The notes under the pieces are model-generated. The model was given only the letters and a program-made list of their open reading frames with translations, was not told where the DNA came from and searched no databases. A stretch of 64,000 bases of DNA from Streptomyces brasiliensis (GTDB taxonomy: Bacteria > Actinomycetota > Actinomycetes > Streptomycetales > Streptomycetaceae): contig NZ_BMQA01000006.1 of assembly GCF_014647875.1 (NCBI RefSeq), positions 305,391 to 369,390 of the forward strand, written 5' to 3'. Every line of letters starts with the position of its first letter. Position 1 is the stretch's first letter. Below are positions 47,396-56,391 of this stretch, piece after piece. A program made the position numbers and the translations under genes.

Positions 47396-48772
47396 ATGAG
47401 CCGAGAGCCAAACGCGCAGCTGATCGCCGTCATGAGCGAAGCCAAGATCTCGAACAAAGGCTTGGCGAAACGCATGACCGACGAGGCCGACCGCCGGGGC
47501 ATCGAGCTGGGGACAACGCACGTATCGGTACAGCGGTGGCGCAACGGCTCAAGCATCCGCCCGCAGACAGCGGCGGTCATGGCGGACGTACTCTCGGCCA
47601 AACTCGGCCGGCGCGTCACGCCCGGCGATCTCGGTTTCTTCGGCGACACCAAGGCAACCGCGCCGCAGCCGATCGGCTACCCGAACACCGTCCCGGCCGT
47701 CCTGTCCATGCTCGACGACCTAGCCCAGGAGCGCGCCGACGCCCCGGCCTCAGACCAACTGATCATCGCGGAGAACGACCTCAGCTCCGCAGTCCTGTCA
47801 TGGATGATCGCCCGTCCCGACGGCATACAGGCCGACAGGCCCGCTCACCAACGAGTCGGCATGCGCGACGTCCGCGCGATCCGGGACGCCGCCAGCATGT
47901 TCATGCGACTCGACTTCAAGTACGGCGGAGGCCACGGCCACAAGGCCCTGCGCCACTACTTCCGCCACGAAGTACTTCCGCTCCTGGACGCGAGCTACAG
48001 CCAGAAGGTGGGCACGGCGTTATTCGGTGCCGCCGCCGAGGTGTCCCAGTTACTGGCGTGGACCGCGTACGACACCGGAAACCACCGACTCGCCCACCGC
48101 TACCTCACCTCCACCCTGCGCCTGTCCCAGGTCATCGACGACCGCATGTTCGGCGCCCGCATCCTCGGCAACCTCAGCCACCAGGCCAACTACCTCGGCA
48201 ATCACGCCCAGGCCATCCAGCTATCCCGCGCCGCAGTCGAGGGCGCCAAGGGTCGAGCCACCCCACGCGCCATGGCGCTCAACTCAGCGATGGAGGCTCG
48301 CGCCCTGTCCAACGCAGGAGATGGCATCGCAGCCAGCCGAGCTATGAGGGAAGCGGAACGCCACTTCGAGCACGCCGACGCCGGCGAAGACCCGGCATGG
48401 CTGGGCTACTTCGACGAAGCGGAACTTATGGGCGAACTCTGCCACTGCTTCCGCGACCTCAAAATGCGCCGCGAAGCTGTCGACCAGGCGCAGCGCGCCG
48501 TGGACAGCACCGACCCGAAGTACGCCCGCACCCTCGGCTTCTGCCGCATGGTCCTTGCCCAGAGCCAACTCCTCAACGGCGAGCTGGAAGCCGCCGTCAC
48601 CACCGCCAGCCTCGCAGTCGACGCTGGCGACTCCCTCCAGTCCACCCGCTTCCAGCGCTACGTCACCGACTTCCAGACCGAGGTCAGCGCCCACGCGGCA
48701 AACCCCACTGTGGCCGCCTTCAACGAAAAGGTGCACGACGCGCTAGCCCGCCTGGACGAGGACGACGACTAG
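47396..48772 (+). CDS. XRE-like regulator with tetratricopeptide-like domain
   Basis: 458 residues. The N-terminus ISNKGLAKRMTDEADRRG, TTHVSVQRWRNGSSIRPQTAAVMAD is an HTH; the rest is helical repeats (TAYDTGNHRLAHRYLTSTLRLSQ, GNHAQAIQLSRAAVEGA, RREAVDQAQRAVDST) of TPR type. Such proteins sense peptides or small ligands. GGCAGGGGAGC precedes ATG 47396. Confidence 0.85.
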   Translation: MSREPNAQLIAVMSEAKISNKGLAKRMTDEADRRGIELGTTHVSVQRWRNGSSIRPQTAAVMADVLSAKLGRRVTPGDLGFFGDTKATAPQPIGYPNTVPAVLSMLDDLAQERADAPASDQLIIAENDLSSAVLSWMIARPDGIQADRPAHQRVGMRDVRAIRDAASMFMRLDFKYGGGHGHKALRHYFRHEVLPLLDASYSQKVGTALFGAAAEVSQLLAWTAYDTGNHRLAHRYLTSTLRLSQVIDDRMFGARILGNLSHQANYLGNHAQAIQLSRAAVEGAKGRATPRAMALNSAMEARALSNAGDGIAASRAMREAERHFEHADAGEDPAWLGYFDEAELMGELCHCFRDLKMRREAVDQAQRAVDSTDPKYARTLGFCRMVLAQSQLLNGELEAAVTTASLAVDAGDSLQSTRFQRYVTDFQTEVSAHAANPTVAAFNEKVHDALARLDEDDD

Positions 48773-48865
48773 AGGTGACCGGCCGGCATGCGCGCGGGCA
48801 AGTCGCGGTTGCAGGCCGCTCGCACGTGGATGAGCGGGTACTCCCCGGCGGTTCCCGTCGCAGAC

Positions 48866-49300
48866 TCAACTGGACGGCGTGGCCGGGGACCACATGCCGA
48901 GCCACTGCTCGGCACCCCAGGCCTCGAACCGCTCAACCTCGATGAACCCCAGTTTTGCCACGAGGCGCATCGAGCCGACGTTGGCGGTCTGGGTGGTGAG
49001 CACCACCGGCTCGCCGGGTAGCGCGTGGCGACGATGCCCCTTTGCCCTCCTGAGCAGGATCTGGCCGATCATCGACCCGTCGAGATCCACGACAAAGTTC
49101 CCGGGCCACCGCTCGGGCGCCCCGGACATCTCGCGCTCAAGCTCGTCACGCGATCGCGGGCCGCCGAGGTAGCTGTGCACCTCCGGCGAGGCCAGCAAGT
49201 CGATGAACGCCGCACGGTCCCTCGCCTCGGGCTCACGGAGCACGAGCCTCCCGGTCCTGATCGGCTCAGGCGGCCAAGCCACGAACCCCAGATCTTCCAT
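48866..49300 (-). CDS. GNAT acetyltransferase with an internal deletion
   Basis: 144 residues. The N-terminus (IRTGRLVLREPEARDRAAFIDLLASPEV) and C-terminus (GSMRLVAKLGFIEVERFEAWG) are normal RimJ/RimL-like. In between, DGSMIGQILLRRAKGHRRH joins directly to ALPGEPVVLTTQTANV. Family members carry about 30 residues here, including the acetyl-CoA pyrophosphate loop Q/RxxGxG/A. The deletion is in frame, so the protein may be made but should not bind acetyl-CoA. Confidence 0.8.
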   Translation of the reverse strand: MEDLGFVAWPPEPIRTGRLVLREPEARDRAAFIDLLASPEVHSYLGGPRSRDELEREMSGAPERWPGNFVVDLDGSMIGQILLRRAKGHRRHALPGEPVVLTTQTANVGSMRLVAKLGFIEVERFEAWGAEQWLGMWSPATPSS

Positions 49301-49385
49301 CCGCGCACGCTAACAGGTGGTCAAGCCAACCAATTGGGAAACGCTTAACTCCACCTCGATCCGAACCACAAACGGCACCTAGCGG

Positions 49386-50300
49386 CTACCAGGGCCGCCA
49401 GTTCCGAGGCGCATCGTCATCGCGCAACCCAGCGATACGCCGGCGGTACTCGGCCGCCGTCTCCTCATTCTCCTGCACGTTCTGCATGAGCCAGGTCGTC
49501 ATACCGAACTCCTGGATGCCCCGCAGCGTCTCGTAACCGGGCCAGTCATACAGGTCACGCCCGTACGCGCCTACAAAGTCGGCGTACTGCTCGTCCGTCT
49601 GCCACCCAAGGCTGTGATGCTCCACGGCCGTGACCATGAGATCCCACTCAGGGTGGTCGTAGCAGAAGGCTTCGAAGTCGATCAGAATGACCTGCCCCTG
49701 ATCATCAACCATGAGGTTCTGCACGTGAGCATCCCCGTGCACCGGCCCGTTGGGCGTCTCGAACTTCAGCTCTGCGTACCTGTCCTGGAGCTCCCGCCAC
49801 CGCTTCCGCAAGAAGACCTTGTCGTCTTCCGGGATCGCGGCCCGGTCCATCCGCAGCTCTTGCTTGTCGAAGGGCGAGAACGACGGGAGCACAAGACCCT
49901 CGGGCAAGGTCAGCGAGTGCAGATCCCGCAGTACACCGCCCAGCTCCCCATATGTAGCCTTTCGGTCGCCCTCAACGATCAGATGCCAGAAGGTCACCGG
50001 GTGGCCCTCGATCAAGAACGGCTGTTCCAGGTCCTCGATGATGCGAGCAGCCGGGAACCCTTCGTCCGACAGCCACCGAGACACAGCCACCTCGTTGCGG
50101 ACCGTGGGCAACCACTCCTCCCCCCGAGCGACACGCACGATCACCGGCACCGAGGCCAGCCGAAACAACGCGTTCTCCCCGAGACGGATCAACTCGGCCC
50201 CTCTGCCGTCGAGGTCGGCCGCCCGGCACGCGGCAGCCATCACCCGCGCAGCCCTTCCCGACGTGAACCCCTCTTCCGTGCGAGCAGCGTCAACCGCCAT
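49386..50300 (-). CDS. aminoglycoside phosphotransferase-family kinase
   Basis: 304 residues from ATG 50300 (GGGGAG about 11 bases upstream). NALFRLASVPVIVRVARG, then the catalytic loop VHGDAHVQNLMV and the metal-binding IDFEAFCYDHPEWDL are typical of the APH/choline kinase fold. Substrate unknown. The same sort of gene is frequent in Streptomyces accessory DNA near regulators. Confidence 0.85.
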   Translation of the reverse strand: MAVDAARTEEGFTSGRAARVMAAACRAADLDGRGAELIRLGENALFRLASVPVIVRVARGEEWLPTVRNEVAVSRWLSDEGFPAARIIEDLEQPFLIEGHPVTFWHLIVEGDRKATYGELGGVLRDLHSLTLPEGLVLPSFSPFDKQELRMDRAAIPEDDKVFLRKRWRELQDRYAELKFETPNGPVHGDAHVQNLMVDDQGQVILIDFEAFCYDHPEWDLMVTAVEHHSLGWQTDEQYADFVGAYGRDLYDWPGYETLRGIQEFGMTTWLMQNVQENEETAAEYRRRIAGLRDDDAPRNWRPW

Positions 50301-50684
50301 GCCCGAACCAGCTCCCCTAGTCGCGCGATCAACCAGCACACGACTACGGGTGACCAATCCCAGCGTGCGCCGACCACGTCGACGACAGTACCCAGGTTTC
50401 GCGGCCATCCACGAGCGCGTGTGCTCGGTCCACTGCAGGGATCATTGGCCCTAACAGAAAGTTGGGCTTCTTGAGTTCAACAAGTCCTCACCGCGATCCG
50501 TGCCGCATGCCATGATCAGGACAGGTCGGATAGTTCTGGGCAGAACAGGTTGGAGGTATGGACCCCAAATGCCGCAGAGAGAGCATCCCGGGGTGAATGT
50601 GACCGATAAGTCAACCCCATCCCTCAACATATATTTCTCCGAATCTAATTGGAACATATTCAGAGACGACTGCGAGGCCACGTC
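50301..50684. other. transition stretch into low-GC DNA
   Basis: 384 bases without a supported gene. From about 50600 it becomes clearly AT-richer than all sequence to its left (for example CAACATATATTTCTCC), and likely holds the promoter of the AAA+/DUF6414 operon. Confidence 0.55.
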
Positions 50685-51911
50685 ATGACTTGGGAAATTA
50701 ATCAAACGCGGCCGATTGCGCGAGTCACGAAAGTAACTGCCGAACAAAATGCAGTTCATATCGAGTTCCTAAACGGCAATACGGGAGTTTGCACATCGGA
50801 CTACGTGACCGACCTTGATGTCGGAGACATCGTCTATTTCGAGGAAGGTGGACTAGAAAGAGCTCCAGAGGATCTGTGGGTAGAAACACCATGGGTCGGG
50901 GTTGTGAAATTGCTCCTACTTGATGAGGTTGTCATTGATATTGGTGGCAACATGCGCATTTTCCCACGCCCGAGCGAGCCTGAATTGCACATTGGGAACA
51001 CCGTACAGGGAATGGGGCGAGGAGTTATTGAACGGGTGCTCTCAGAGGACCCGATCCGGTACCTGGACCTGCCCGATGTGGACGATCATACAATTGATCA
51101 ATTTAAAGATCCATTGGGTCGCGAATACTCCTTTGACGAGTTCGGTGGATCGAAACAGATCGTTGATCGCGCTCGGGAACTCATCGAAGCTCCACTGAGA
51201 TATCACAAAGAGTTGGAGGAAATTGGAGCTCGGCCAATCAAAGGTGTATTGTTTACAGGAGATCCTGGTACTGGAAAAACCATGCTCGCTCGGATTATTG
51301 CGAGCCAAGCAGGGGCTACTTTCTATCAGATCAGTGGACCTCAGATCATGAGTAAATGGCTAGGTCAGAGCGAGGAGGTAATCCGAAGGATCTTCATCGA
51401 TGCCAGCCAGCAAAAGCGTGCTATTGTCTTTTTCGATGAAATCGATAGTCTAGCGACGCAGCGCAGCGACGAGTCCCACGAAGCATCTCGCCGCATCGTC
51501 GGCCAGCTCCTCGCTTCAATGGATGGTTTTAGACCTGAAACAAATGTTGTTGTTATCGCGACGACAAACAGGCCTCAAGATATTGACTACGCCCTGCGCC
51601 GGCCTGGGCGCTTTGACTGGGAGATCCATTTCCCTTTGCCAACTCAGAGTGATCGCGAAGAGATCCTAGCCAAATCTGCGCCAAAGGGAACGATCACAGG
51701 GCTACCTCATCCTCTCGTAGCGGAGAAAACAGAAAATTGGTCACCGGCTGAACTTGTAGCGATTTGGAGTGAGGCGGCTCTTCTTGCCGTTACTGACGGC
51801 CGCAGGAGGATTCAGGCAGAAGACTACATCGGCGGGCATGAGCGCGTATCCGCACAGCGTGAGCGTAAGAGGAAAGAATTGGAACTCGCCAAACAGGATG
51901 TATCAGCGTGA
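50685..51911 (+). CDS. AAA+ ATPase (proteasome-activator/p97-like) of a two-gene accessory module
   Basis: 408 residues. The N-terminal 130 residues form a beta-rich domain (HIEFLNGNTGVCTSDYVTDLDVGDIVYF) resembling the OB region of AAA+ unfoldases. The ATPase has FDEFGG, Walker A TGDPGTGKT (192-199), Walker B FFDEIDSL (251-252), NRPQDIDYALRRPGRFD with the arginine finger, then the C-terminal helical lid. ATG 50685 has GAGG 7 bases upstream. The stop overlaps the next start. GC is far lower than in the left half of the window, indicating transfer. Likely defence or proteostasis. Confidence 0.85.
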   Translation: MTWEINQTRPIARVTKVTAEQNAVHIEFLNGNTGVCTSDYVTDLDVGDIVYFEEGGLERAPEDLWVETPWVGVVKLLLLDEVVIDIGGNMRIFPRPSEPELHIGNTVQGMGRGVIERVLSEDPIRYLDLPDVDDHTIDQFKDPLGREYSFDEFGGSKQIVDRARELIEAPLRYHKELEEIGARPIKGVLFTGDPGTGKTMLARIIASQAGATFYQISGPQIMSKWLGQSEEVIRRIFIDASQQKRAIVFFDEIDSLATQRSDESHEASRRIVGQLLASMDGFRPETNVVVIATTNRPQDIDYALRRPGRFDWEIHFPLPTQSDREEILAKSAPKGTITGLPHPLVAEKTENWSPAELVAIWSEAALLAVTDGRRRIQAEDYIGGHERVSAQRERKRKELELAKQDVSA

Positions 51912-53281
51912 TCAACAGATTCAAGTCTTGGTGGCGTCGACGTAAGAATCGGCGTGTGATGCAGGAAAAAAACCAACTTCGCGAATTCGTCTACCTCGAC
52001 GAGGTCAGTGTGACGAGCTTGGTTTCGTCGAGAAAGGGCGCGATTCCGTCAGAAATCACAGACAAGCTAACCGACAGTGTTAGGTCCTCGATGACTAGCA
52101 ACACTGAAACCAGCGCGAAGGTGATTAAAGCATCCTTCGGTTCCGTCCTGGAATCTACAAGAACTCAAGATCGACAGGTGCTTCGTAAAGCCACCATTCA
52201 AGCGACGTTCAAGGACCTATATGAAGAGGAATGGGATGCCATGCCAATGCGCACCACCTCTGGCCTGAATATTCCTCCACCCTCGGAGATCCAGAATATA
52301 CTCACAAATCCTGAGCCTTTGGCCCGCAAGATGCCTCAATGGGTTGTTGGTAAAGAACAGCTGACTCGAGGTCGGCTGATTGAAGTTGAGGTCGAACTAC
52401 AAGCTGATTCCGTATTTCAAGTTAGTGCTTTTGTCTCGTCTTTTCTAGATATGTTCGCAGGGAGCAGCGAGCTGGCCGGACAGATTGACCGGGGCGAGGC
52501 AGAAGGCGTCCGCGAGTTCAACGGCATTCTAGAAAAACTACTAGTCGGCTTGGTCCCCATCAAGTGCCGCTTGGTGGACTATCAAGTGGTTAGCCTTGAT
52601 GGTCAGGAGTACCTAGTCCACCGCGACGTACTCGAATCAGTGCCTCTGGGGCAGCGGCCAAGAGAAACTCCAGTCTATCTAGTGGGCGTTACGGAGCAAG
52701 ATCTCTTTTGGAAGGATATCCGGAGGGTTCTGTTCTCCAAGGCGCGAGTTAAGGTCCTTTGTCGGCTGAACCAAATCGGAGCTCGCTCCTCGTGGACAGC
52801 CGTCAAACTTGCCGACATGATCGGAAATATCGTCCCCGGGTTCGCTCAGCAATTTGATAGCTTCGTCTCCGATGTCCTCCGGACAGTGACCAGTGACAGC
52901 AGCGTGCAGGAGCCGCAGGACGCGGCGCGAGTGGAGACACTCGTTACCTATGGGAACCTAATTGCCCAAGAAGCCGAAATTTCTTTAACAGATTCTGACC
53001 GCTCCGAATTGAGGCGGCTAGCAAATGAAAACGCTCATCTCCTAGGTATCTCGGTTCCAGAAAGTCGCCCAGCCTTCCGAAAAATCGCCCAATACCTTAC
53101 GGATCGCTACGGGCTTGTTGTCGACCCCGATAAGTCCCACGACCTTCGAGTTCAGGCACGTTCACAAGCAGGATTGAGCGGTAATCTCTCCATCCAGCCA
53201 ATCATTACATCTCGCTTGCAGAACCCGACAAACGAAGAAGAGCGCTATCTGGACGCCGAGATTATTGCAATCTACTGGTAG
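51908..53281 (+). CDS. DUF6414 family protein, partner of the AAA+ ATPase
   Basis: 457 residues from GTG 51908, overlapping the ATPase stop by 4 bases. REFVYLDEVSVTSLVSSRKGAIPSEITDKLTDS is typical of DUF6414; the middle is helical (VSAFVSSFLDMFAG) and the C-terminus ends YLDAEIIAIYW. No nuclease motif seen. DUF6414 proteins occur in variable genome regions and are suspected of defence roles. Translation coupling argues that it works with the AAA+ protein. Confidence 0.75.
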   Translation: MINRFKSWWRRRKNRRVMQEKNQLREFVYLDEVSVTSLVSSRKGAIPSEITDKLTDSVRSSMTSNTETSAKVIKASFGSVLESTRTQDRQVLRKATIQATFKDLYEEEWDAMPMRTTSGLNIPPPSEIQNILTNPEPLARKMPQWVVGKEQLTRGRLIEVEVELQADSVFQVSAFVSSFLDMFAGSSELAGQIDRGEAEGVREFNGILEKLLVGLVPIKCRLVDYQVVSLDGQEYLVHRDVLESVPLGQRPRETPVYLVGVTEQDLFWKDIRRVLFSKARVKVLCRLNQIGARSSWTAVKLADMIGNIVPGFAQQFDSFVSDVLRTVTSDSSVQEPQDAARVETLVTYGNLIAQEAEISLTDSDRSELRRLANENAHLLGISVPESRPAFRKIAQYLTDRYGLVVDPDKSHDLRVQARSQAGLSGNLSIQPIITSRLQNPTNEEERYLDAEIIAIYW

Positions 53282-53380
53282 CAACGACCGCTGGCAGAAC
53301 GCCAGCCAGCAAGGAAGTCCTCCCCAGGCGGAAGGAGTGGTCACGCTGAGCCCAGCCGCCATCAGGCGGGCTCTTCAGCC

Positions 53381-53566
53381 TCAGACCACTCCATCTCGCA
53401 ATGGACAGTCGTCGAGCCTCCGGGGGGGGGCGGTGGAGGCGTTCTCAATGCCTCCCGCACAATCCTCTCCAGCCCACTCTGGGATCCGAGCACCCTGAGG
53501 ACAGCAGCCGCTTATTCCTCGCCACCCCCTCAGGGCCTCCACGATGCGCCTCAACGCCTCACTAAC
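53381..53566 (-). pseudogene. gene B, copy 2, degenerate
   Basis: Aligned with intact B (57129-57314) this stretch has exactly 186 bases. It begins with GTT where the others have GTG or ATG, continues SEALRRIVEAL, shifts frame once, then shows SGLERIVREALRTPPPPPG and HCEMEW, and lacks one G before the normal stop. So start and frame are lost. It follows A copy 2 by one base, the same spacing as in copy 4. Confidence 0.75.
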
Positions 53567-53567
53567 G

Positions 53568-53660
53568 TCAGTGAGCGTGTCCGCTGGTCGCAGCGTTCTT
53601 CTTGACCGTCAACGGCAGCAACTTCTTCCTGTTGTTACTTACTTGCGGCCAAGTGTCCAT
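53568..53660 (-). CDS. peptide gene A, copy 2 (30 residues)
   Basis: ATG 53660 to TGA 53568: [21 protein letters not shown], then SGHAH. It begins 35 bases after the stop of the Mrr-TerD gene on the same strand, so it is probably cotranscribed. Its own frame is intact although the following B is destroyed. Confidence 0.8.
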   Translation of the reverse strand: MDTWPQVSNNRKKLLPLTVKKNAATSGHAH

Positions 53661-53695
53661 CTGTGGGAACACTCGGCGCCAGGAAGCCAGTAGCA

Positions 53696-55756
53696 TTACT
53701 CCACTTCGATGCCGTAATCCTGGACGAGTTGCTCCAGACCCCCGCTGTACCCCTTTCCACCAAGCACAAAATCCCAGTCACCATTTGGCCTGTGTCGAAA
53801 GGAACCGAGCACTAACGCCGTTTCACCGGGGCGGCCGTCGGAGACCTCAAGGCGGCCTAGTTCAGTCCTCGCCGGGTCGAGCAAGCGGATGCAGGCATCG
53901 GTGAAATCCGACAGATCGGCGTCCGGGTTCACCTCCGGATCAACAGCTGCCACTAGAACGAACCGATCAGCGTCCTCGGGCAACGCGTCGAAGGAGACGC
54001 GTATTGCCGCCTTGTCCGGCGTCGCAGCCGGCACCGCACGCACCGAGCCGTCTGGGGTCTGGAGGTTGTTGAAGAAGACGAAGTGCTCCTCGCTGAGGAC
54101 TCGGTTGCCACGGCAGACCAGCGCGCAGACGTCCAGGGCGACGCTGCCGGACCACGTCATGCCCAGCACGTTGTAGTCATCGGGCGGAGTCGCGGGACCG
54201 GACGGCGCCGGCTGCGCGGGGGCTGGTCGCCCGCCCTCACCCAGACGTCCACGGAGCCCGTGCCGGTGCAGCAGGTCAACAAGCTCGGTGCCCGAGATCA
54301 GCTCCAGTGGCTTGCCGCGGGCGAAGGTGTGCGAGCCGGGGCCGTAACCCGAAGTGGTCACCAGAACGCCCTTGTTGGCGCCGATGTCTTGCACCGTGCC
54401 GTAAAGGTCACGTACCGCGGTGGGTGGCACGGTATTGCGGTAGCGCTTCACCTGGACGATGATCTTGCCGCCCCGGATGGGGGTCGGGTCCAGCGCGTCG
54501 ACATCCACACCACCGTCGTTCGATCGTTGTGTGGTCACCGCCTGCATCCCCATGGCACGGAAAAGGTCGGCGACGAGGGACTCGAAGGCGATCGGATCCA
54601 TGTCGTACAGGTCCGGCTCCTCTTCACCTCCGCCATGGGTGACGACATGGTTGCCGACGTCCTGGGGCTGTCGGCTGGGGCGTACGGAGGTGAGTTGGTC
54701 CGGCCGGGTCGTGAGCTGTCCCCGTAGCGCCTCCGTCAGGCAGCTGGTCGCGTCTACCTGTTCCAGATGCAGGTCGATGAAGGCCTCTCGCTGGGCCATG
54801 ACGGTGGCCAGGAAGATGTGCGCCCGCCTGCCCGTCGCAGGATCATGGGCATCCACGAAGCCGTTCAGCGCGACCGAGTCGAGGATGCCGTACTCGTCCG
54901 CCGCGAAGAGCTGGTGAAGGACCAACAGCACGCTCTGTGCCAGCACCTCTCGGTACAGCGCACGGCGCTGCGTCACGGGACGCGCCGTTTCCTTGTCCTG
55001 GTCCTGTGCCGGCACGTACCTCACCGATTTCGCTTCCGGAACAACGTCGTACCCGGGCAGCTCCCACTCCAGTACCAACTGCCGGGCCGCCGAGTCGAAG
55101 GCGGCCACCACCTGCCGGGGAAAGTCTTCGGGCCAGGCAGTGGACGAGTACAAGGCGGCCGAGAAGTACTCGACCAAGGATTCGGGGTCGCCCCGCCGGA
55201 CACCCGCGGTGGCCTCGGTGATGCCAGCGTTGTGTCGGCGGACCTCGGCTCGTTGCGCCTCAGCCCTCTGGTCGTAGTCGCGCTGGGCGGCGGCTAACTG
55301 CTGCTGTCGCTGCGCCTCTGCAGCCTGTGCCGCGTGCCAGTCGCGCTCAAAGCGGGATCGCGCCTCAGCCTGCGCCTGGGCACGCCGGTTGGCCGTCCAG
55401 CCGCCCTGCGCCTGGTACTGGTTCGGATCCGGCATGCGCACGGGCCATGCGAGCTGGCCGGGGTCGAACGGCGGAATGTCTTCCACACGCATCAGGGATG
55501 ACGCTCTGAAGGCCGACGCCTGGCATCCCGCGGTCAGAAGCCCCTGCAAGGTAGCGACCTGCGCATCCAGCTCTTCGGTACGCCGCCTTGCCTCCGCCTG
55601 CCGGTACTCCCGGTGCCCCTGAGCGGCACGTCGTTGATAGTCCCGTGCTTGTCGGGCTTCCTCTCGGCGTCGCCTCTGCTCGGCTTCGATCTGCCGCTGA
55701 TACTGACGCTGCGCTTCAGCCCAAGTGTTGACGAAACCAGCAGAGCGACGACTCAT
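53696..55756 (-). CDS. Mrr-type restriction endonuclease fused to a TerD domain
   Basis: 686 residues from ATG 55756. Residues 1-180 are a Gln/Arg/Glu-rich coiled coil; 190-370 an uncharacterised helical region; 388-497 an Mrr-like nuclease (FESLVADLFRAMGMQAV, GGVDVDA with Asp418, IIVQVKRYRN with Gln-Val-Lys at 435-437). The C-terminal 160 residues are a TerD domain (TWSGSVALDVCALVC, EHFVFFNNLQTPDGSV, DACIRLLD). Mrr cuts modified DNA; TerD binds calcium in stress and phage-resistance loci. The fusion suggests a signal-gated nuclease. Followed by A/B copy 2. Confidence 0.9.
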   Translation of the reverse strand: MSRRSAGFVNTWAEAQRQYQRQIEAEQRRRREEARQARDYQRRAAQGHREYRQAEARRRTEELDAQVATLQGLLTAGCQASAFRASSLMRVEDIPPFDPGQLAWPVRMPDPNQYQAQGGWTANRRAQAQAEARSRFERDWHAAQAAEAQRQQQLAAAQRDYDQRAEAQRAEVRRHNAGITEATAGVRRGDPESLVEYFSAALYSSTAWPEDFPRQVVAAFDSAARQLVLEWELPGYDVVPEAKSVRYVPAQDQDKETARPVTQRRALYREVLAQSVLLVLHQLFAADEYGILDSVALNGFVDAHDPATGRRAHIFLATVMAQREAFIDLHLEQVDATSCLTEALRGQLTTRPDQLTSVRPSRQPQDVGNHVVTHGGGEEEPDLYDMDPIAFESLVADLFRAMGMQAVTTQRSNDGGVDVDALDPTPIRGGKIIVQVKRYRNTVPPTAVRDLYGTVQDIGANKGVLVTTSGYGPGSHTFARGKPLELISGTELVDLLHRHGLRGRLGEGGRPAPAQPAPSGPATPPDDYNVLGMTWSGSVALDVCALVCRGNRVLSEEHFVFFNNLQTPDGSVRAVPAATPDKAAIRVSFDALPEDADRFVLVAAVDPEVNPDADLSDFTDACIRLLDPARTELGRLEVSDGRPGETALVLGSFRHRPNGDWDFVLGGKGYSGGLEQLVQDYGIEVE

Positions 55757-55974
55757 GCGCTCAGGCCCTCCCCAGGACGTCGGCAACGCCGACCGAACTC
55801 TGGTTGCCCCCGCAACCAGTTGTGACAAACCGACTTTATCCAGCAATCGCCGTCCTGGATATCAACTTGCCAAGGGCAACTGGATTCAGCAGTGCACGCA
55901 GGTCACGAGCATGCGTACACGGAGAGATGGGACCGTGTAGCGCCCGGACCGCAGATCCACTACAGACACCACAG

Positions 55975-55999
55975 AGCCCCCTCCGTATCGAAGGGGGCT
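55975..55999. terminator. hairpin terminator
   Basis: Perfect 8-bp stem AGCCCCCT / AGGGGGCT (55975-55982 with 55992-55999), located just past B copy 3. Confidence 0.7.
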
Positions 56000-56037
56000 C
56001 CAAGAGGTCTCCGCAGGCCTCACCGTGTCGCGGAGGC

Positions 56038-56223
56038 TCAGACCCACTCCACCTCCGAGTGGATGTCCAAGGCGTTTCCAGGACTCGGCAGAGGCGTATG
56101 AGCCCTCACCGGCTGCCCGGGCTGCAGACGGCCAGAGGCACTGACAGCCGCCTAGGCGGCAGCCACCTCGTCCTCACTAGCCCCCGCCAGGGCATCAGCA
56201 ATCCGCGCCACGGACTCACTCAT
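56038..56223 (-). pseudogene. gene B, copy 3, with an internal stop
   Basis: Exactly 186 bases like intact copies. ATG 56223 reads SESVARIADALAGASEDEVAAA, then TAG, then AAVSASGRLQPGQPVRAHTPLPS and the conserved end IHSEVEWV before TGA. Intact copy 6 has CTG where TAG stands. A copy 3 overlaps its start by 8 bases. Confidence 0.8.
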
Positions 56224-56317
56224 GCCAGTGCCTGTGTCCGCTGGTCGCAGCGTCCTTCTTGACCGTCAGCGGCAGCAACTTCGTCCCGCTGTTACTTACT
56301 TGCGGCCAAGTATCCAT
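56216..56317 (-). CDS. peptide gene A, copy 3 (33 residues)
   Basis: [27 protein letters not shown] and three added residues (WHE) because the normal stop TGA is TGG. It therefore runs into the start of B copy 3. It lies 75 bases after the stop of the DUF4291 gene. Confidence 0.8.
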   Translation of the reverse strand: MDTWPQVSNSGTKLLPLTVKKDAATSGHRHWHE

Positions 56318-56391
56318 CTGAAGGCAGGTAGCCACCTACACTCGCGCCACGATGCCAGAGAGCAGCGGGTGTCATGGGTGAGCGTGCTCGG

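Noticed and set aside
53602..53690. Plus-strand peptide reading through A loci (TVSGSNF-type)
   Set aside because: Between copies the changes are synonymous on the minus strand but not on the plus strand, so the minus frame is the selected one.
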